Assembly (NCBI GenBank): GCA_947489705.1
Contig: CANLEQ010000006.1
Coordinates: 1 to 64,000, forward strand
Direction of reading: 5' to 3'
Source: an uncultured Paracoccaceae bacterium
GTDB taxonomy: Bacteria; Pseudomonadota; Alphaproteobacteria; Rhodobacterales; Rhodobacteraceae
Length of the DNA: 64,000 nt
The position numbers and the translations under genes are program-made. Of the stretch, positions 1-8,840 are shown piece by piece (position 1 is the first letter of the stretch; each line of letters starts with the position of its first letter). The notes below the pieces were generated by a model. It did not search any database, was not told the DNA's origin, and saw nothing but the letters and a program-made list of their open reading frames with translations.

Positions 1-513
1 AAACCGAAGCCGCCACGGGGAACATGATGGCGGCGTGACCAGCGCAGCGCGCTGTCTCATTACCGTGCCCCGGTACACGCCCGAGACCGAGGCCAGTCGC
101 GCGCGCAGATCGGCGAGCCCGCTTTCGGAATGGGCCAGGTGCAGGGTTCCGCCGCGCCGGGCCTCGCAATCGATCCCTTCGCGGGCGATCGTGACGAAGA
201 CCTGTCCCGGCCCCTCGGCCAGCGCGGCGAGAAGGCGCCCGCCCTGCCGCTCTCCCAGCCGCGCGATCACCGCGTCGGGCGGCAGCCACAGGCCCGCATT
301 GACAAGCCCCACATTGCGGCCCGACCCGCCATGCGCGATGCTCTCGGCTTCGAGCAGGGCGACCCGCGCCCCGTCCCGCGAGGCCTGCAGCGCAGCGGCG
401 CACCCCGTGAAGCCGCCGCCGATCACCGCGAGATCCACGTCGAGATCCCGGCCAAGCGGCGTACCGGTCCACGTCTCGCGCGTATCGCCCGCCCAGAGAT
501 TGCCGTCGGTCAT
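1..513 (-). CDS. FAD-dependent oxidoreductase (DAO family), N-terminal part, runs to window edge
   Basis: The frame starts at an ATG at 513 and stays open to base 1 (171 codons). An N-terminal dinucleotide-binding fold is clear: a beta strand followed by GGGFTG at residues 32-37, an acidic residue ending the second strand (ALLEAE), then the GGSGRNVGLVNAG stretch typical of glycine/D-amino-acid oxidase-like FAD enzymes. The substrate cannot be told. Similarity to the family is convincing to about residue 140. After that (SVSGVYRGTVMRQ onward) I recognise nothing family-like in this frame or the two others, so the gene may be truncated or rearranged close to the edge. Treat it as partial and possibly broken. 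Confidence 0.7.
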   Translation of the reverse strand, partial: MTDGNLWAGDTRETWTGTPLGRDLDVDLAVIGGGFTGCAAALQASRDGARVALLEAESIAHGGSGRNVGLVNAGLWLPPDAVIARLGERQGGRLLAALAEGPGQVFVTIAREGIDCEARRGGTLHLAHSESGLADLRARLASVSGVYRGTVMRQRAALVTPPSCSPWRLRF

Positions 514-742
514 GACGCCCCCCTTCCGCCGACAAGGATACCCGGCTTTCCGCCGCTCCGGCGCGAAATTCTGTGCCTCGCGACAGATTTCCGCCAGGCA
601 GCACCGGACTGAAACGCACCAAATGCGTTCGGCCAGGTACGATGATCCATCACAAAGCATATCGATCTAACCAATCATATTCATTCGTTGGATTCGATCA
701 GCCGCCCGGGTGTATGCTCCCCCTTTCACGACAGGAGCCTCG
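514..742. other. Intergenic region between divergent FAD oxidoreductase and yeiH-like gene
   Basis: This 229-bp stretch separates two divergently transcribed genes and should hold both promoters. Its yeiH-proximal half is clearly more AT-rich than the surroundings (atatcgatctaaccaatcat ... ttggattcgat) and contains a loose dyad that could bind the LysR regulator encoded downstream. No consensus promoter is clear enough to assign. Confidence 0.4.
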
Positions 743-1753
743 ATGCCCGGCACCCAATCCAGACCACTCGTACCAGGCAAGATCCCGGATGTGCTGCCGG
801 GATTGCTGCTTTGCATCGCGATTGCCGCAGCCGGGTTCCTTACCGCGCGGCTGCCGGTCCTGTCGCCGCTCTCGCCGCTGATCCTCGCGGTGGTGATCGG
901 GATCGCGGTGGGCAACCTCCCGCCGCGGCTCGGCTGGGTGCGGCCTGGGGCGGATTTCGCGGTCAGGGTCGTCCTGCGGGCGGGCATCGTGCTTCTCGGT
1001 CTGCAACTGACTGTGGGACAGGTCGCGTCGGTGGGCCTTTCGGGCCTTGCGATCGTGGTTGTCGCGCTCGTCACCTGCTTCTTCGTCACCCGTCGGGTGG
1101 GGCGCGCGCTGGCGGTGCCCGCCGGCCTGACCGATCTCATTGCGGCCGGCACCTCGGTCTGCGGCGCATCCGCGGTCATCGCCGCCAACACGGTCGTGCG
1201 CGCCCCCGAGGAGGATGCGGCCTACGCCGTGGCAACGGTCACGGTGTTCGGGACGCTGGCGATGATGCTCCTGCCGATCGCCGGCGCCGCGTCCGGCATG
1301 AGTGCCGATGCCTACGGCCTCTGGGTGGGCGCGTCGGTCCACGAGGTGGCCCAGGTCACCGCGGCCGCCTTCCAGCGCGGGACCGAGGCCGGCGAGGTCG
1401 GCACCATCGCCAAGCTGGTTCGGGTGCTGATGCTCGCGCCGGTGGTGCTGACGCTGGGGGCGCTCGCGGCGCGCCGGGGAAGGGGCGCGGGGACCGGCGT
1501 TCCCATACCCTGGTTCGTCGTGGGCTTCGTCGTCATGGTGGCGATCGCATCGACCGGGGCGGTTCCCGGCCCGATCCTCGCGGCCTCACGCATGAGCGTT
1601 CCGATCCTGCTCGCCGTGGCGCTTGCGGGGATGGGCCTCAAAACCGACATGGGCGACCTCATGCGGCGGGGCCTGCGCCCGGCCCTCCTCGCAGCGCTGA
1701 GCTGGCTGCTGATCTGCGGACTGACCCTCGCGATGGTGCTTCTCGTCAGCTGA
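743..1753 (+). CDS. YeiH-family putative sulfate/anion exporter (UPF0324)
   Basis: This 336-residue polytopic membrane protein has around ten hydrophobic segments. It matches the YeiH/UPF0324 family by its N-terminal LPGLLLCIAIAAAGF segment, the glycine-rich GIVLLGLQLTVGQ helix, the TSVCGASAVIAANTVV segment and the conserved ASVHEVAQVTAA motif. The family is usually annotated as a putative sulfate exporter induced by sulfite, taurine or similar compounds; direct biochemical proof is thin. The ORF track begins at 710, but the ATG at 743 has AGGAG seven bases upstream and is preferred. It converges with a LysR gene (8-bp overlap), and YeiH genes are commonly paired with a LysR regulator. Confidence 0.85.
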   Translation: MPGTQSRPLVPGKIPDVLPGLLLCIAIAAAGFLTARLPVLSPLSPLILAVVIGIAVGNLPPRLGWVRPGADFAVRVVLRAGIVLLGLQLTVGQVASVGLSGLAIVVVALVTCFFVTRRVGRALAVPAGLTDLIAAGTSVCGASAVIAANTVVRAPEEDAAYAVATVTVFGTLAMMLLPIAGAASGMSADAYGLWVGASVHEVAQVTAAAFQRGTEAGEVGTIAKLVRVLMLAPVVLTLGALAARRGRGAGTGVPIPWFVVGFVVMVAIASTGAVPGPILAASRMSVPILLAVALAGMGLKTDMGDLMRRGLRPALLAALSWLLICGLTLAMVLLVS

Positions 1754-2645
1754 GCTGCGACCGCTCGGCCTCGCGCAAGAGCGTCAGCATCGTGGCGACG
1801 CTTCTCGTGGGCGCGCGCTTGCGATCGCGGATCACCGAGAATTCCCGCCCGGGCAGTTCGATCGGCAAGCGCGCCACGCTGCCCTCGGCGATCCGGTACC
1901 GCACCGCCCGTTCCGACAGGGCCGTCAGCGCGTCGGAGACCACCAGCGCCGCGGCGCAGGCCTCGTTCGACGGAAGCTCCAGCAGGACGTGCAGGCCGGA
2001 CGGATCGACGCCGAGCGCCGCAAGATCCGCCTCGAAGGCCGACCGCGTCCCCGACCCGCTTTCGCGCAGGATCCAGCTCGCCCGCGCGAGATCCGCGGGC
2101 CTGAGCGGGCGTCCGTCAGCCCATTCATGCCCCGACGCCGCCACCACGCAGAGCCGATCGATGGCGACGGGCTCGCGGATCAGGCCGTCGGTCGCGATCT
2201 CCCCCTCGATCAGGCCGAGATCCGCCTTGCCGCCCTCGACCGCCTCGGCCACCGAGCTCGTATTGCCGACGCTGAGCGTGATCTCGACACCCGGATAATC
2301 CCGGCGGTGCCGGGTGAGGATCGGCGGCAGCCAGTAGCTCGCGACCGTCTGGCTGGCATGGATCGACACCGCGCCCGTGGTGCCGTCCGCGAGATCCGAC
2401 AGGACCCGCTCGGCCGCGCGCATCTGGTCGACGAGCCGCTCGGCGTCGGGCAGAAACCTGCGTCCGGCCGCTGACAGGGCGATGCGACGCCCCACCCGCT
2501 CGAAGAGCTTCAGCCCGTGCCGCTCTTCCAATGCGGCGATGGCCGCGCTGACCGCCGATTGCGTCATGTTGAGCGCATCCGCCGCCCCGGTGACGTGCTG
2601 GCGCCGGGCGACTTCGAGAAAGACGGTCAGTTGCGCGAAGGTCAT
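1746..2645 (-). CDS. LysR-family transcriptional regulator, probable regulator of the yeiH-like gene
   Basis: The 299-residue protein has an N-terminal winged HTH (TFAQLTVFLEVARRQHVTGAA..., then NMTQSAVSAAIAALEE) and a LysR substrate-binding domain from about residue 85. The ORF track starts at a TTG at 2681; the ATG at 2645 aligns with the usual LysR N-terminus and is used here. The effector-domain features SIHASQTVASYWLPPIL and SVGNTSSVAEAV resemble the CbbR/YeiE branch. Its tail-to-tail position with the YeiH-like gene suggests that gene is a target. The effector is not predictable from sequence. Confidence 0.85.
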   Translation of the reverse strand: MTFAQLTVFLEVARRQHVTGAADALNMTQSAVSAAIAALEERHGLKLFERVGRRIALSAAGRRFLPDAERLVDQMRAAERVLSDLADGTTGAVSIHASQTVASYWLPPILTRHRRDYPGVEITLSVGNTSSVAEAVEGGKADLGLIEGEIATDGLIREPVAIDRLCVVAASGHEWADGRPLRPADLARASWILRESGSGTRSAFEADLAALGVDPSGLHVLLELPSNEACAAALVVSDALTALSERAVRYRIAEGSVARLPIELPGREFSVIRDRKRAPTRSVATMLTLLREAERSQLS

Positions 2646-2705
2646 GCGACGATCAATCGGTTTTTCCGATCGATTGCGCAAGCCCCGTGGACATGTCCCC
2701 CGAGC

Positions 2706-3752
2706 CTACCTTATCGCCAGACCGTCCGCGTCGAAAAGATGGACGTCGCCGGTCGATGCGACGCCGATCCGGTCCCCCGGTCGTGCCGTCGCGGCGCCTT
2801 GCGTCCGCACCGTGATCCGGCCGGCCTCTTCCGTCTCGACCAGCATGAAACTGTCAGAGCCGAGATACTCGACCACATCCACCGTTCCGTCGAGAATGCC
2901 CTCCCCCACCGCGACCTGCGCGAGATGTTCCGGCCGGAGCCCGAGCTTCACCGCCGGCCGGGCGCAGGCGTGCCGCATCTCGCGCCCGCCCGCGGGCAGA
3001 ACCCGGTTGCCCTCGCCACGGCAGTCGAGGATGTTCATCGCGGGCGAGCCGATGAATTCCGCCACGAAGAGATTGGCGGGCTCCTCGTAGAGCTCGCGGG
3101 GGGTGCCCACCTGGGCGATCGTCCCGAATTCCAGCACCACGATCCGGTCGGCCAGCGTCATCGCCTCGACCTGGTCGTGAGTGACGTAGATCATCGTCCG
3201 GCCGAGCGTGCGGTGCAGCCGCGCGATCTCGTAGCGCATCTCGACCCTGAGCGCGGCATCGAGGTTCGACAGCGGCTCGTCGAACAGGAACGCGGTCGGG
3301 TCGCGCACGATCGACCGGCCGATGGCCACGCGCTGGCGCTGCCCGCCCGACAGGTCCTTCGGCCGCCGCTCCAGATAGTCGCCGAGCTTGAGGATTCGCG
3401 CCGCCTCGTCGACCTTGGCGTCGATCTCGGCCTTGGGCGCGCCCGCGGTCTTGAGCGAAAAGCCCATATTGTCGCGCACCGACATGTGCGGATAGAGCGC
3501 GTAGCTCTGGAACACCATCGACAGGCCCCGCTTGGCGGGCGGATCGCTGGTCACGTCGCGCCCGTCGATGGCGAGCGCGCCGCGGCTGATCTCCTCCAGC
3601 CCGCCGATCATCCGCAGCAGCGTTGACTTCCCGCATCCCGACGGCCCGACGAAGACCACGAATTCGCCGTCGCGGATCGCGAGGTCCAGGCCCTTGATGA
3701 CCTGAACGTCGCCGAACCATTTCTCTATCTCCCGAAGCTCGATCGCTCCCAT
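2706..3752 (-). CDS. Sugar ABC transporter ATP-binding protein (MalK/UgpC type)
   Basis: This 348-residue ATPase is complete: Walker [11 protein letters not shown]-loop [12 protein letters not shown], signature [14 protein letters not shown], Walker [12 protein letters not shown] and switch His in [10 protein letters not shown]. It is followed by a C-terminal TOBE/regulatory domain (LGLRPEHL). It energises the permease pair encoded just upstream. The ORF track extends to 4193, but the extra N-terminal sequence is antisense to the glycosidase. The ATG at 3752 overlaps the glycosidase stop (TGATG), so it is the last gene of the lacI-led operon, and coupling should keep its translation in step with the operon. 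It converges with the LysR gene. Confidence 0.93.
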   Translation of the reverse strand: MGAIELREIEKWFGDVQVIKGLDLAIRDGEFVVFVGPSGCGKSTLLRMIGGLEEISRGALAIDGRDVTSDPPAKRGLSMVFQSYALYPHMSVRDNMGFSLKTAGAPKAEIDAKVDEAARILKLGDYLERRPKDLSGGQRQRVAIGRSIVRDPTAFLFDEPLSNLDAALRVEMRYEIARLHRTLGRTMIYVTHDQVEAMTLADRIVVLEFGTIAQVGTPRELYEEPANLFVAEFIGSPAMNILDCRGEGNRVLPAGGREMRHACARPAVKLGLRPEHLAQVAVGEGILDGTVDVVEYLGSDSFMLVETEEAGRITVRTQGAATARPGDRIGVASTGDVHLFDADGLAIR

Positions 3753-4993
3753 CACGCATCCTCTCGGTTGGCCCAGGCCAGCCAGATCGCGGCGGTCCAG
3801 GTAAATCGGTCGCCCCCGCAGGGCGTGCCGTCCAGCGGGTCGAAATATTCGTAGAACCCGCCCTCGCGGATCAGTTGGGCCGTCTCCCGCCGCAGCCGCT
3901 TCTCTTCCTCGTGGCGTCCGGCCGAGGCCAGCCCAACGGCGATCAGCGCATTGACCACCGGCCAGCTCGGCCCGCGCCAGTATCGCCGCGCGTCGAAACT
4001 GGGCGCGCCGGGATCGTTCGACGGCATGCCGAACCGCACCTTGTCCCACATCGCGGCGATCTTGGCCTCCATGGCCGCGTTCTCGACCCCCGCCAGAAGC
4101 CCCAGCGCCGCGCCCGACGAGATCGTCTCGGCGAAGGCGCCATTGCGCAGGTCGCGTGCGCAATAGGCCTGCAGCGTCTCGTTCCAGAGCCATGGCAGCG
4201 CCGCCTCCAGGTCATCCGCCCAGGCGAGCGGCTCCGATCCGTCCTCGCCCAGCAGATCCGCGATGGCGGCCAGATCGCGGTTGGCCCGGATCAGGATGAA
4301 GGTGATCGCGGGATCGCCCATCAGGAACGGGCCCTCGCGCAGGATCGCCTCCTGATCCCAGCCGCAGGCACGGCCGAACTGGACCATGGCGACATAACGG
4401 TCGTAATCGAGCTTGCCCGGTCGCATCGACGCGTCGACATGCCCGGTATCGCGGCGCTGGTAGGTGCCCACCTGCGAAGTATCGACATTGGCCATGCCGG
4501 GATCCCAGTCGGGGCAATTGTCGCGCCCCGATTCCCACGGATGCGTAACGCAGGCCACGCCCGTCGGGCACCGCGATTGGCGCCACCAGCGATGCCAGGC
4601 CAGCAATTTTGGATAGAGCGCGCGCAGCCGGTCGGTTCCGCCCGCCCGTTCGTGGATCAGGCGCGCCATGATTGCCGCCACGGGCGGCTGGGAGATGCCC
4701 GAGGATGGCGGCGCGGTCCCCGTCGCCCAGACATCGGGACCGGGGAAATAGCCGTCGTCGGGCCTGTGAAAGACGATATGAGGTACCATTCCGGTCGCCC
4801 ATTGCGCCGAGAACAGCGTCTCGAGCTCGGTCCAGGCGCGGTCCCCGTCGAAACTGGCGAAGCCCCAGGCCGCGAAGGCGGAATCCCAGTTCCACTGGAA
4901 CGGATAGAGCCCGCTCGTCGGGATCGTGTATCCGCCGCGATCGTTGCCGTGCAGGATGTCGCGGGCGGCCGCGTCGAGATCGTGATCTGCCAT
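3752..4993 (-). CDS. GH63 / mannosylglycerate-hydrolase-type glycosidase
   Basis: The 413-residue protein has no signal peptide and should be cytoplasmic. It matches the MGH1-type (alpha/alpha)6-barrel glycosidases of family GH63 through QWNWDSAF (residues 33-40), [10 protein letters not shown] (151-160), [13 protein letters not shown] and the C-terminal [12 protein letters not shown]. By analogy with characterised mannosylglycerate hydrolases, Asp158 is the likely acid and Glu382 the likely base. Family members cleave mannosylglycerate or glucosylglycerate; trehalose-like or glucosylglycerol substrates cannot be excluded. It sits between permease and ATPase genes of one operon, so it presumably hydrolyses the imported solute, a compatible solute plausible for marine bacteria. 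Confidence 0.8.
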   Translation of the reverse strand: MADHDLDAAARDILHGNDRGGYTIPTSGLYPFQWNWDSAFAAWGFASFDGDRAWTELETLFSAQWATGMVPHIVFHRPDDGYFPGPDVWATGTAPPSSGISQPPVAAIMARLIHERAGGTDRLRALYPKLLAWHRWWRQSRCPTGVACVTHPWESGRDNCPDWDPGMANVDTSQVGTYQRRDTGHVDASMRPGKLDYDRYVAMVQFGRACGWDQEAILREGPFLMGDPAITFILIRANRDLAAIADLLGEDGSEPLAWADDLEAALPWLWNETLQAYCARDLRNGAFAETISSGAALGLLAGVENAAMEAKIAAMWDKVRFGMPSNDPGAPSFDARRYWRGPSWPVVNALIAVGLASAGRHEEEKRLRRETAQLIREGGFYEYFDPLDGTPCGGDRFTWTAAIWLAWANREDA

Positions 4994-4995
4994 GG

Positions 4996-6198
4996 CTATC
5001 CTTTCACCGAGCCCGCGGTGAGGCCCCGGGTCATGAAGCGTTCGAGCCCGAGAAAGATCGCCATGATCGGCACCGTGGCGATGACCGATCCGGCCATGAG
5101 GTGCTGGCGCGGGATCTCGGACGAATTGAGCGAGGCGATGCCGCGCGTCAGGGTGAATTTCGACGGATCGTCGAGCAGCATGAAGGCCAGCAGGAACTCG
5201 TTCCAGGCGATCATGAAGACGTAGAGCGACACCGAGGCCAGCGCGGGAAGCGACAGCGGCAGCGTAATCTTCCAGATCACCTGAAGCCGCGACAGCCCGT
5301 CCATCAGGCCCGCTTCCTCCACCTCCGCCGGCAGGCCGCGGAAATACCCCTGAAGCATGTAGAGGGCCACGGGAACGGTTGTTACCGGATAGATCAGCAC
5401 GATCCCCAGCACCGAATTGCGCAGGCCGACCATCGAGTATCCGATATAGATCGGCAGCGCCAAAACGATCATCGGCACCATGTAGATGAGCAGGATCGAC
5501 CGCGAGAACGTCGCCGCCCCCCGGAACCTCAGCCGCGCGACCGCATAGGCCCCGGGGATCGAGAAGGCGAGCGTCAGCAGCACTGTCAGCACCGAGACGT
5601 AGAAACTCGTCCAGAGATACGAGCCGAAATCGAACACGGTCATCAGCTCGACATAGCTGTCGAAGATCGCCCAGCCCCGCGACAGGTCGAGGCTGAAATC
5701 GAGCGGGTTCTGCACCAGCTGCTGCTGGTTCTTCAGACTCGTCATCACCATCACGTAGAACGGGATGACGACGATGGCCGTGAAGAAGACATAGCCGAAG
5801 CCGGTGAGGAACCGGATCACCGCCGCCTCGAATTCATGCCGGGTCAGCCTGCCGGTCGGCAGACCGCGCATCATTACGCGAAGGCCGGTGGCGGCCCCGA
5901 GCGCCAGCACCCCATGCGCGACGACGGCCCAGACGAGGGCGACGTCGCCGCCGCGGACCGGCCCGACCCCCACGATGCCGATCCCGACCAGTACGACCGC
6001 CGCGGCCGCCGCAGCCCCGGTGCCGAACAGCGTCGCGACCCCGAGTGCGGCGCCGAGGATCAGCGACGAAAGACCCGAGGGCCGGAACGCCTCGCCCGAC
6101 AGGAACGACATCGCGACGGCCACCGTGACGGCGACCACGAATGTCCAGAGCGCGCCCAGGATCGCGCCCGTGACCTGTCCGTGATGGAACATCCTCAT
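4996..6198 (-). CDS. Sugar ABC transporter permease (MalG type) with N-terminal membrane extension
   Basis: The C-terminal about 270 residues form a standard MalG-like permease, ending with the coupling-helix EAA motif (EVEEAGLMDGLSRLQVIWKI) and the family tail MTRGLTAGSVKG. At 400 residues it is about 120 longer than usual. The extra N-terminus is hydrophobic and Ala/Gly-rich, with roughly three to four predicted membrane segments before the normal first helix (FGYVFFTAIVVIPFYVMVMTSLKN). It overlaps the MalF-like gene by 4 bp and is followed after 2 bp by the glycosidase. The extension has no obvious known domain. Confidence 0.88.
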   Translation of the reverse strand: MRMFHHGQVTGAILGALWTFVVAVTVAVAMSFLSGEAFRPSGLSSLILGAALGVATLFGTGAAAAAAVVLVGIGIVGVGPVRGGDVALVWAVVAHGVLALGAATGLRVMMRGLPTGRLTRHEFEAAVIRFLTGFGYVFFTAIVVIPFYVMVMTSLKNQQQLVQNPLDFSLDLSRGWAIFDSYVELMTVFDFGSYLWTSFYVSVLTVLLTLAFSIPGAYAVARLRFRGAATFSRSILLIYMVPMIVLALPIYIGYSMVGLRNSVLGIVLIYPVTTVPVALYMLQGYFRGLPAEVEEAGLMDGLSRLQVIWKITLPLSLPALASVSLYVFMIAWNEFLLAFMLLDDPSKFTLTRGIASLNSSEIPRQHLMAGSVIATVPIMAIFLGLERFMTRGLTAGSVKG

Positions 6199-7430
6199 AG
6201 CCCCTCCTCCCGGCTGATGACCTTGAAGAAGAACGCCGAGAAGATCAGCAGGCAGCCGAAGATCACCACCGCGACCGCCGCGCCGGCGCCGATATTCGAC
6301 ACCGCGAAGGCCTGCTCGTAGACATTGACGGTCAGCGTCCGCGTCCCCGCATTGCCCCCCGTCAGCAGGAAGATGTCGTCGAACTTGTTGAACGTCCAGA
6401 TGAAGCGCAGCAGGAACAGCACCGACAGGATGCCCATGAGTTGCGGCAGGGACAGGAACCAGAATTTCTGGAACGGCGACGCGCCGTCCATGTCCGCCGC
6501 CTCGTACATGTCCTCGGGGATGGACTGCATCCGCGCCAGGATGAACAGGAACGAGAGCGGGAAATACCGCCAGATCTCGAACACCGTCACCATGATGAGC
6601 GCCAGCGGCCGGTCGCCGAAGAAGTTGATCGCGTTCTCGGTCACGCCCATCCGCAGCAAAAGCGCGTTGGCCGATCCCGAGAACGGATCGAAGAGGATGA
6701 TCCAGGTGAAGGCCACGGCGATTACCGGCGCCACGTAGGGAAAGAGATAGAGCCCCCGCAGGATGCCCTGCCCCTTGAACGACGTATCGAGCAGCAATGC
6801 TGCGAAGAGCCCGAAGAGCAGCGCGCCCACCGTGCCGAACACGGTATAGAAGAGCGTCACGCCGAGCACGCCCCAGAACTCGTCGCCGTCGAAGATGCGC
6901 GCGAAATTTTCCAGCGTGAAGTCGAGATTGGTCAGGATGTTCGGCGCGGTCCCGGTCAGGGCGGGCGGGCTCGCCTCGGCCAGATCGCCGAGCGCGTCGA
7001 TATCGCCGCCGGCTGTCGCGACCAGGATCTCGACCTCGTCGCGCCCGCCGCCTTCCAGATCACCGAGCGCGCAGAAGATCTCGGCATCCGTGACCTCGCA
7101 CCGGTCGTCCGCGGCGCGGACCGTCAATCCCTCGGGCAAGGTATCGCCCAGCGTCACGCCGGTCACGGCCACGTCGCGCGAGGAGTTGCGCAGCCGGTAC
7201 TGAAGGCGCAGATCCTCGCCCTCGCCGCGCAGGCTTTCGCGCACCACCGGTGCCGGCGGACGCAGATCGGCAAGCCCGATCGGCTTGAACGAGATCCAGA
7301 AGATCGACAGGAGCGGCACGATCACCACGGCCGAGACGATGGCGATGGTGGGCAGCAGCAATCCCCAGGCCAGCCGCGCCTCGCGCCGTGCGAGCGGGCC
7401 GGCACCCTTGGGCGGCACGGCTTGGGTCAT
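6195..7430 (-). CDS. Sugar ABC transporter permease (MalF type) with DUF11-like periplasmic insert
   Basis: This 411-residue inner-membrane permease has a first membrane helix at about 21-47, then an unusual extracytoplasmic stretch of roughly 120 residues. Within that, residues 68-140 look like a DUF11-type beta-sandwich: LQYRLRNSSRDVAVTGV, the hallmark GDTLPEGLTV and a Cys111...Cys120 pair before ALGDLEGG. The remainder is an ordinary MalF-like core with the EAA loop (YEAADMDGASPFQKFWFLSLP). Some MalF proteins carry a P2 loop domain that contacts the binding protein, so this insert may play that role with a different fold. It is encoded between the binding protein and the MalG-like gene. 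Confidence 0.88.
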   Translation of the reverse strand: MTQAVPPKGAGPLARREARLAWGLLLPTIAIVSAVVIVPLLSIFWISFKPIGLADLRPPAPVVRESLRGEGEDLRLQYRLRNSSRDVAVTGVTLGDTLPEGLTVRAADDRCEVTDAEIFCALGDLEGGGRDEVEILVATAGGDIDALGDLAEASPPALTGTAPNILTNLDFTLENFARIFDGDEFWGVLGVTLFYTVFGTVGALLFGLFAALLLDTSFKGQGILRGLYLFPYVAPVIAVAFTWIILFDPFSGSANALLLRMGVTENAINFFGDRPLALIMVTVFEIWRYFPLSFLFILARMQSIPEDMYEAADMDGASPFQKFWFLSLPQLMGILSVLFLLRFIWTFNKFDDIFLLTGGNAGTRTLTVNVYEQAFAVSNIGAGAAVAVVIFGCLLIFSAFFFKVISREEGL

Positions 7431-7490
7431 GGCAATCCTTCTTGCGTGGTTCCGTCCGGGCGCGGCTCCGTACCGCGCCCGGCGCCGGGC

Positions 7491-8840
7491 TCACTCGATC
7501 GACGACAGCTCGTCGTTCATCTGTGCGACGGCGTCCGACGCGTCGATGCCGCCGTCGATATACTGGCGCACGACGCGGTTGATGATCTGGCTGTTGACGA
7601 TCCGCGACGCGAGCGCCAGCTCGCCCTCGGCCACGCCCCAGCGTTGCGCCGTATCGAGCCCGGCGACGATCTCGTCGATCATCTCGGGCTCGTAGAGCTC
7701 TGAGAGCGGCGCCTGGCGATCGACGCCCACCGGAAGCTCGGCCCAGGCCTCGACGAATTCGGTGGGGTTCTCGGCCGTGCCGCGGCGCACCGGAAACTTG
7801 CCCTCGGGCGCGATGGCGAGCGTCCGCGTATAGCCGTCCGACAGGGAATAGCGCACGAATTGCTGCGCCTCGTCGAAATCGGCATCGGCGGTGATGCCCA
7901 GATAGCTGACCTCGGCCCAAGCCGCGCCCTCCTCGGCGGAGGGCCCCGAAAAGGTGGTCACGATCCCCGTCTTCGAGGCGAGCTCGGTCGAGGTCGGATC
8001 GTCGTTGATCGTGGGCGGCGAACTGTCGCGCAGGCCCGCGAGCTCGTCGAGGATAAACGGCGACCAGACGACCATCGCGGCCTGGCCCGCGAAATAGAGC
8101 GTCCGCGCCTGATCCCAGTAGAGCTCTCCCGGGGGCGATGCGTCGGCCAGCGTCTTGTAGAATTCCAGGACCTCGGTCGTCCTGGCCTCATCGAACCCCG
8201 CGAAGCCGTCGGGCCCGATCGGGCTCGTCGCGTTGGCCAGGAAGATATGCTCCAGCACCTGGCTCATGAAGCTCTCGTCGACCTTCGTCGCGGCGACGAA
8301 GCCGAACATCTCGGGCGGGTTGTGCAGGGCCTCGACGGCGGCGGTGACTGCGGCGAAGGTCGTCGGCGGCTCGAGCCCGTTCTCCTCGAAGAGATCGCTG
8401 CGATAGAGGATCATCTGCGTCCAGCCATCGAGCGGAACCGCGGCCCAGCCCCCCTCGGTGCGCACGAAATCGAGCGCGCCGGGCGCGAAGGTGTCGGGGC
8501 CGAGATCCTCGATCACTTCGGTCGCGGCATCGGCATCGAGGATGCCCGCCTCGACCCAGGGCAGCGCGTATTGCAGCGTGTGATAGATGACGTCGGGCAG
8601 ATCGCCTGCGGCATAGGCGGCCGTCGCGCGGGTGCCGAGCTCGCTCTCCGTCACGGGGATGACCTCGACGGCGATGCCCGACTGCTCCTCGAAATCGGCG
8701 GCGAGCTGCTGTTGCTGCTGCAGGCGCTCGGGCTGCTCCTCGGTGGTCCAGAGGCGGATGTCCGCCGCGGCGGGAAGCGCCACGATCGTGACAAGCGCCG
8801 TGCTCGCGACGGTCCGGCAAAGGGGTTTGGTCGGTCTCAT
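7491..8840 (-). CDS. Extracellular solute-binding protein, family 1 (MalE type)
   Basis: The 449-residue protein has a Sec signal peptide (RPTKPLCRTVASTALVTIVALPAAA, likely cleaved after PAAA). A two-lobed type-1 sugar-binding domain follows (IRLWTTEEQ..., AYAAGDLPDVIYH, VPLDGWTQMILYRSDLFEENGL). The ORF track starts at 8909; the ATG at 8840 has GGGAGGG about six bases upstream and gives the signal peptide directly. It overlaps the lacI stop as ATGA, so regulator and binding protein are co-transcribed. It feeds the MalF/MalG-like permeases with the unknown glycoside cleaved by the downstream GH63-type enzyme. Confidence 0.92.
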   Translation of the reverse strand: MRPTKPLCRTVASTALVTIVALPAAADIRLWTTEEQPERLQQQQQLAADFEEQSGIAVEVIPVTESELGTRATAAYAAGDLPDVIYHTLQYALPWVEAGILDADAATEVIEDLGPDTFAPGALDFVRTEGGWAAVPLDGWTQMILYRSDLFEENGLEPPTTFAAVTAAVEALHNPPEMFGFVAATKVDESFMSQVLEHIFLANATSPIGPDGFAGFDEARTTEVLEFYKTLADASPPGELYWDQARTLYFAGQAAMVVWSPFILDELAGLRDSSPPTINDDPTSTELASKTGIVTTFSGPSAEEGAAWAEVSYLGITADADFDEAQQFVRYSLSDGYTRTLAIAPEGKFPVRRGTAENPTEFVEAWAELPVGVDRQAPLSELYEPEMIDEIVAGLDTAQRWGVAEGELALASRIVNSQIINRVVRQYIDGGIDASDAVAQMNDELSSIE

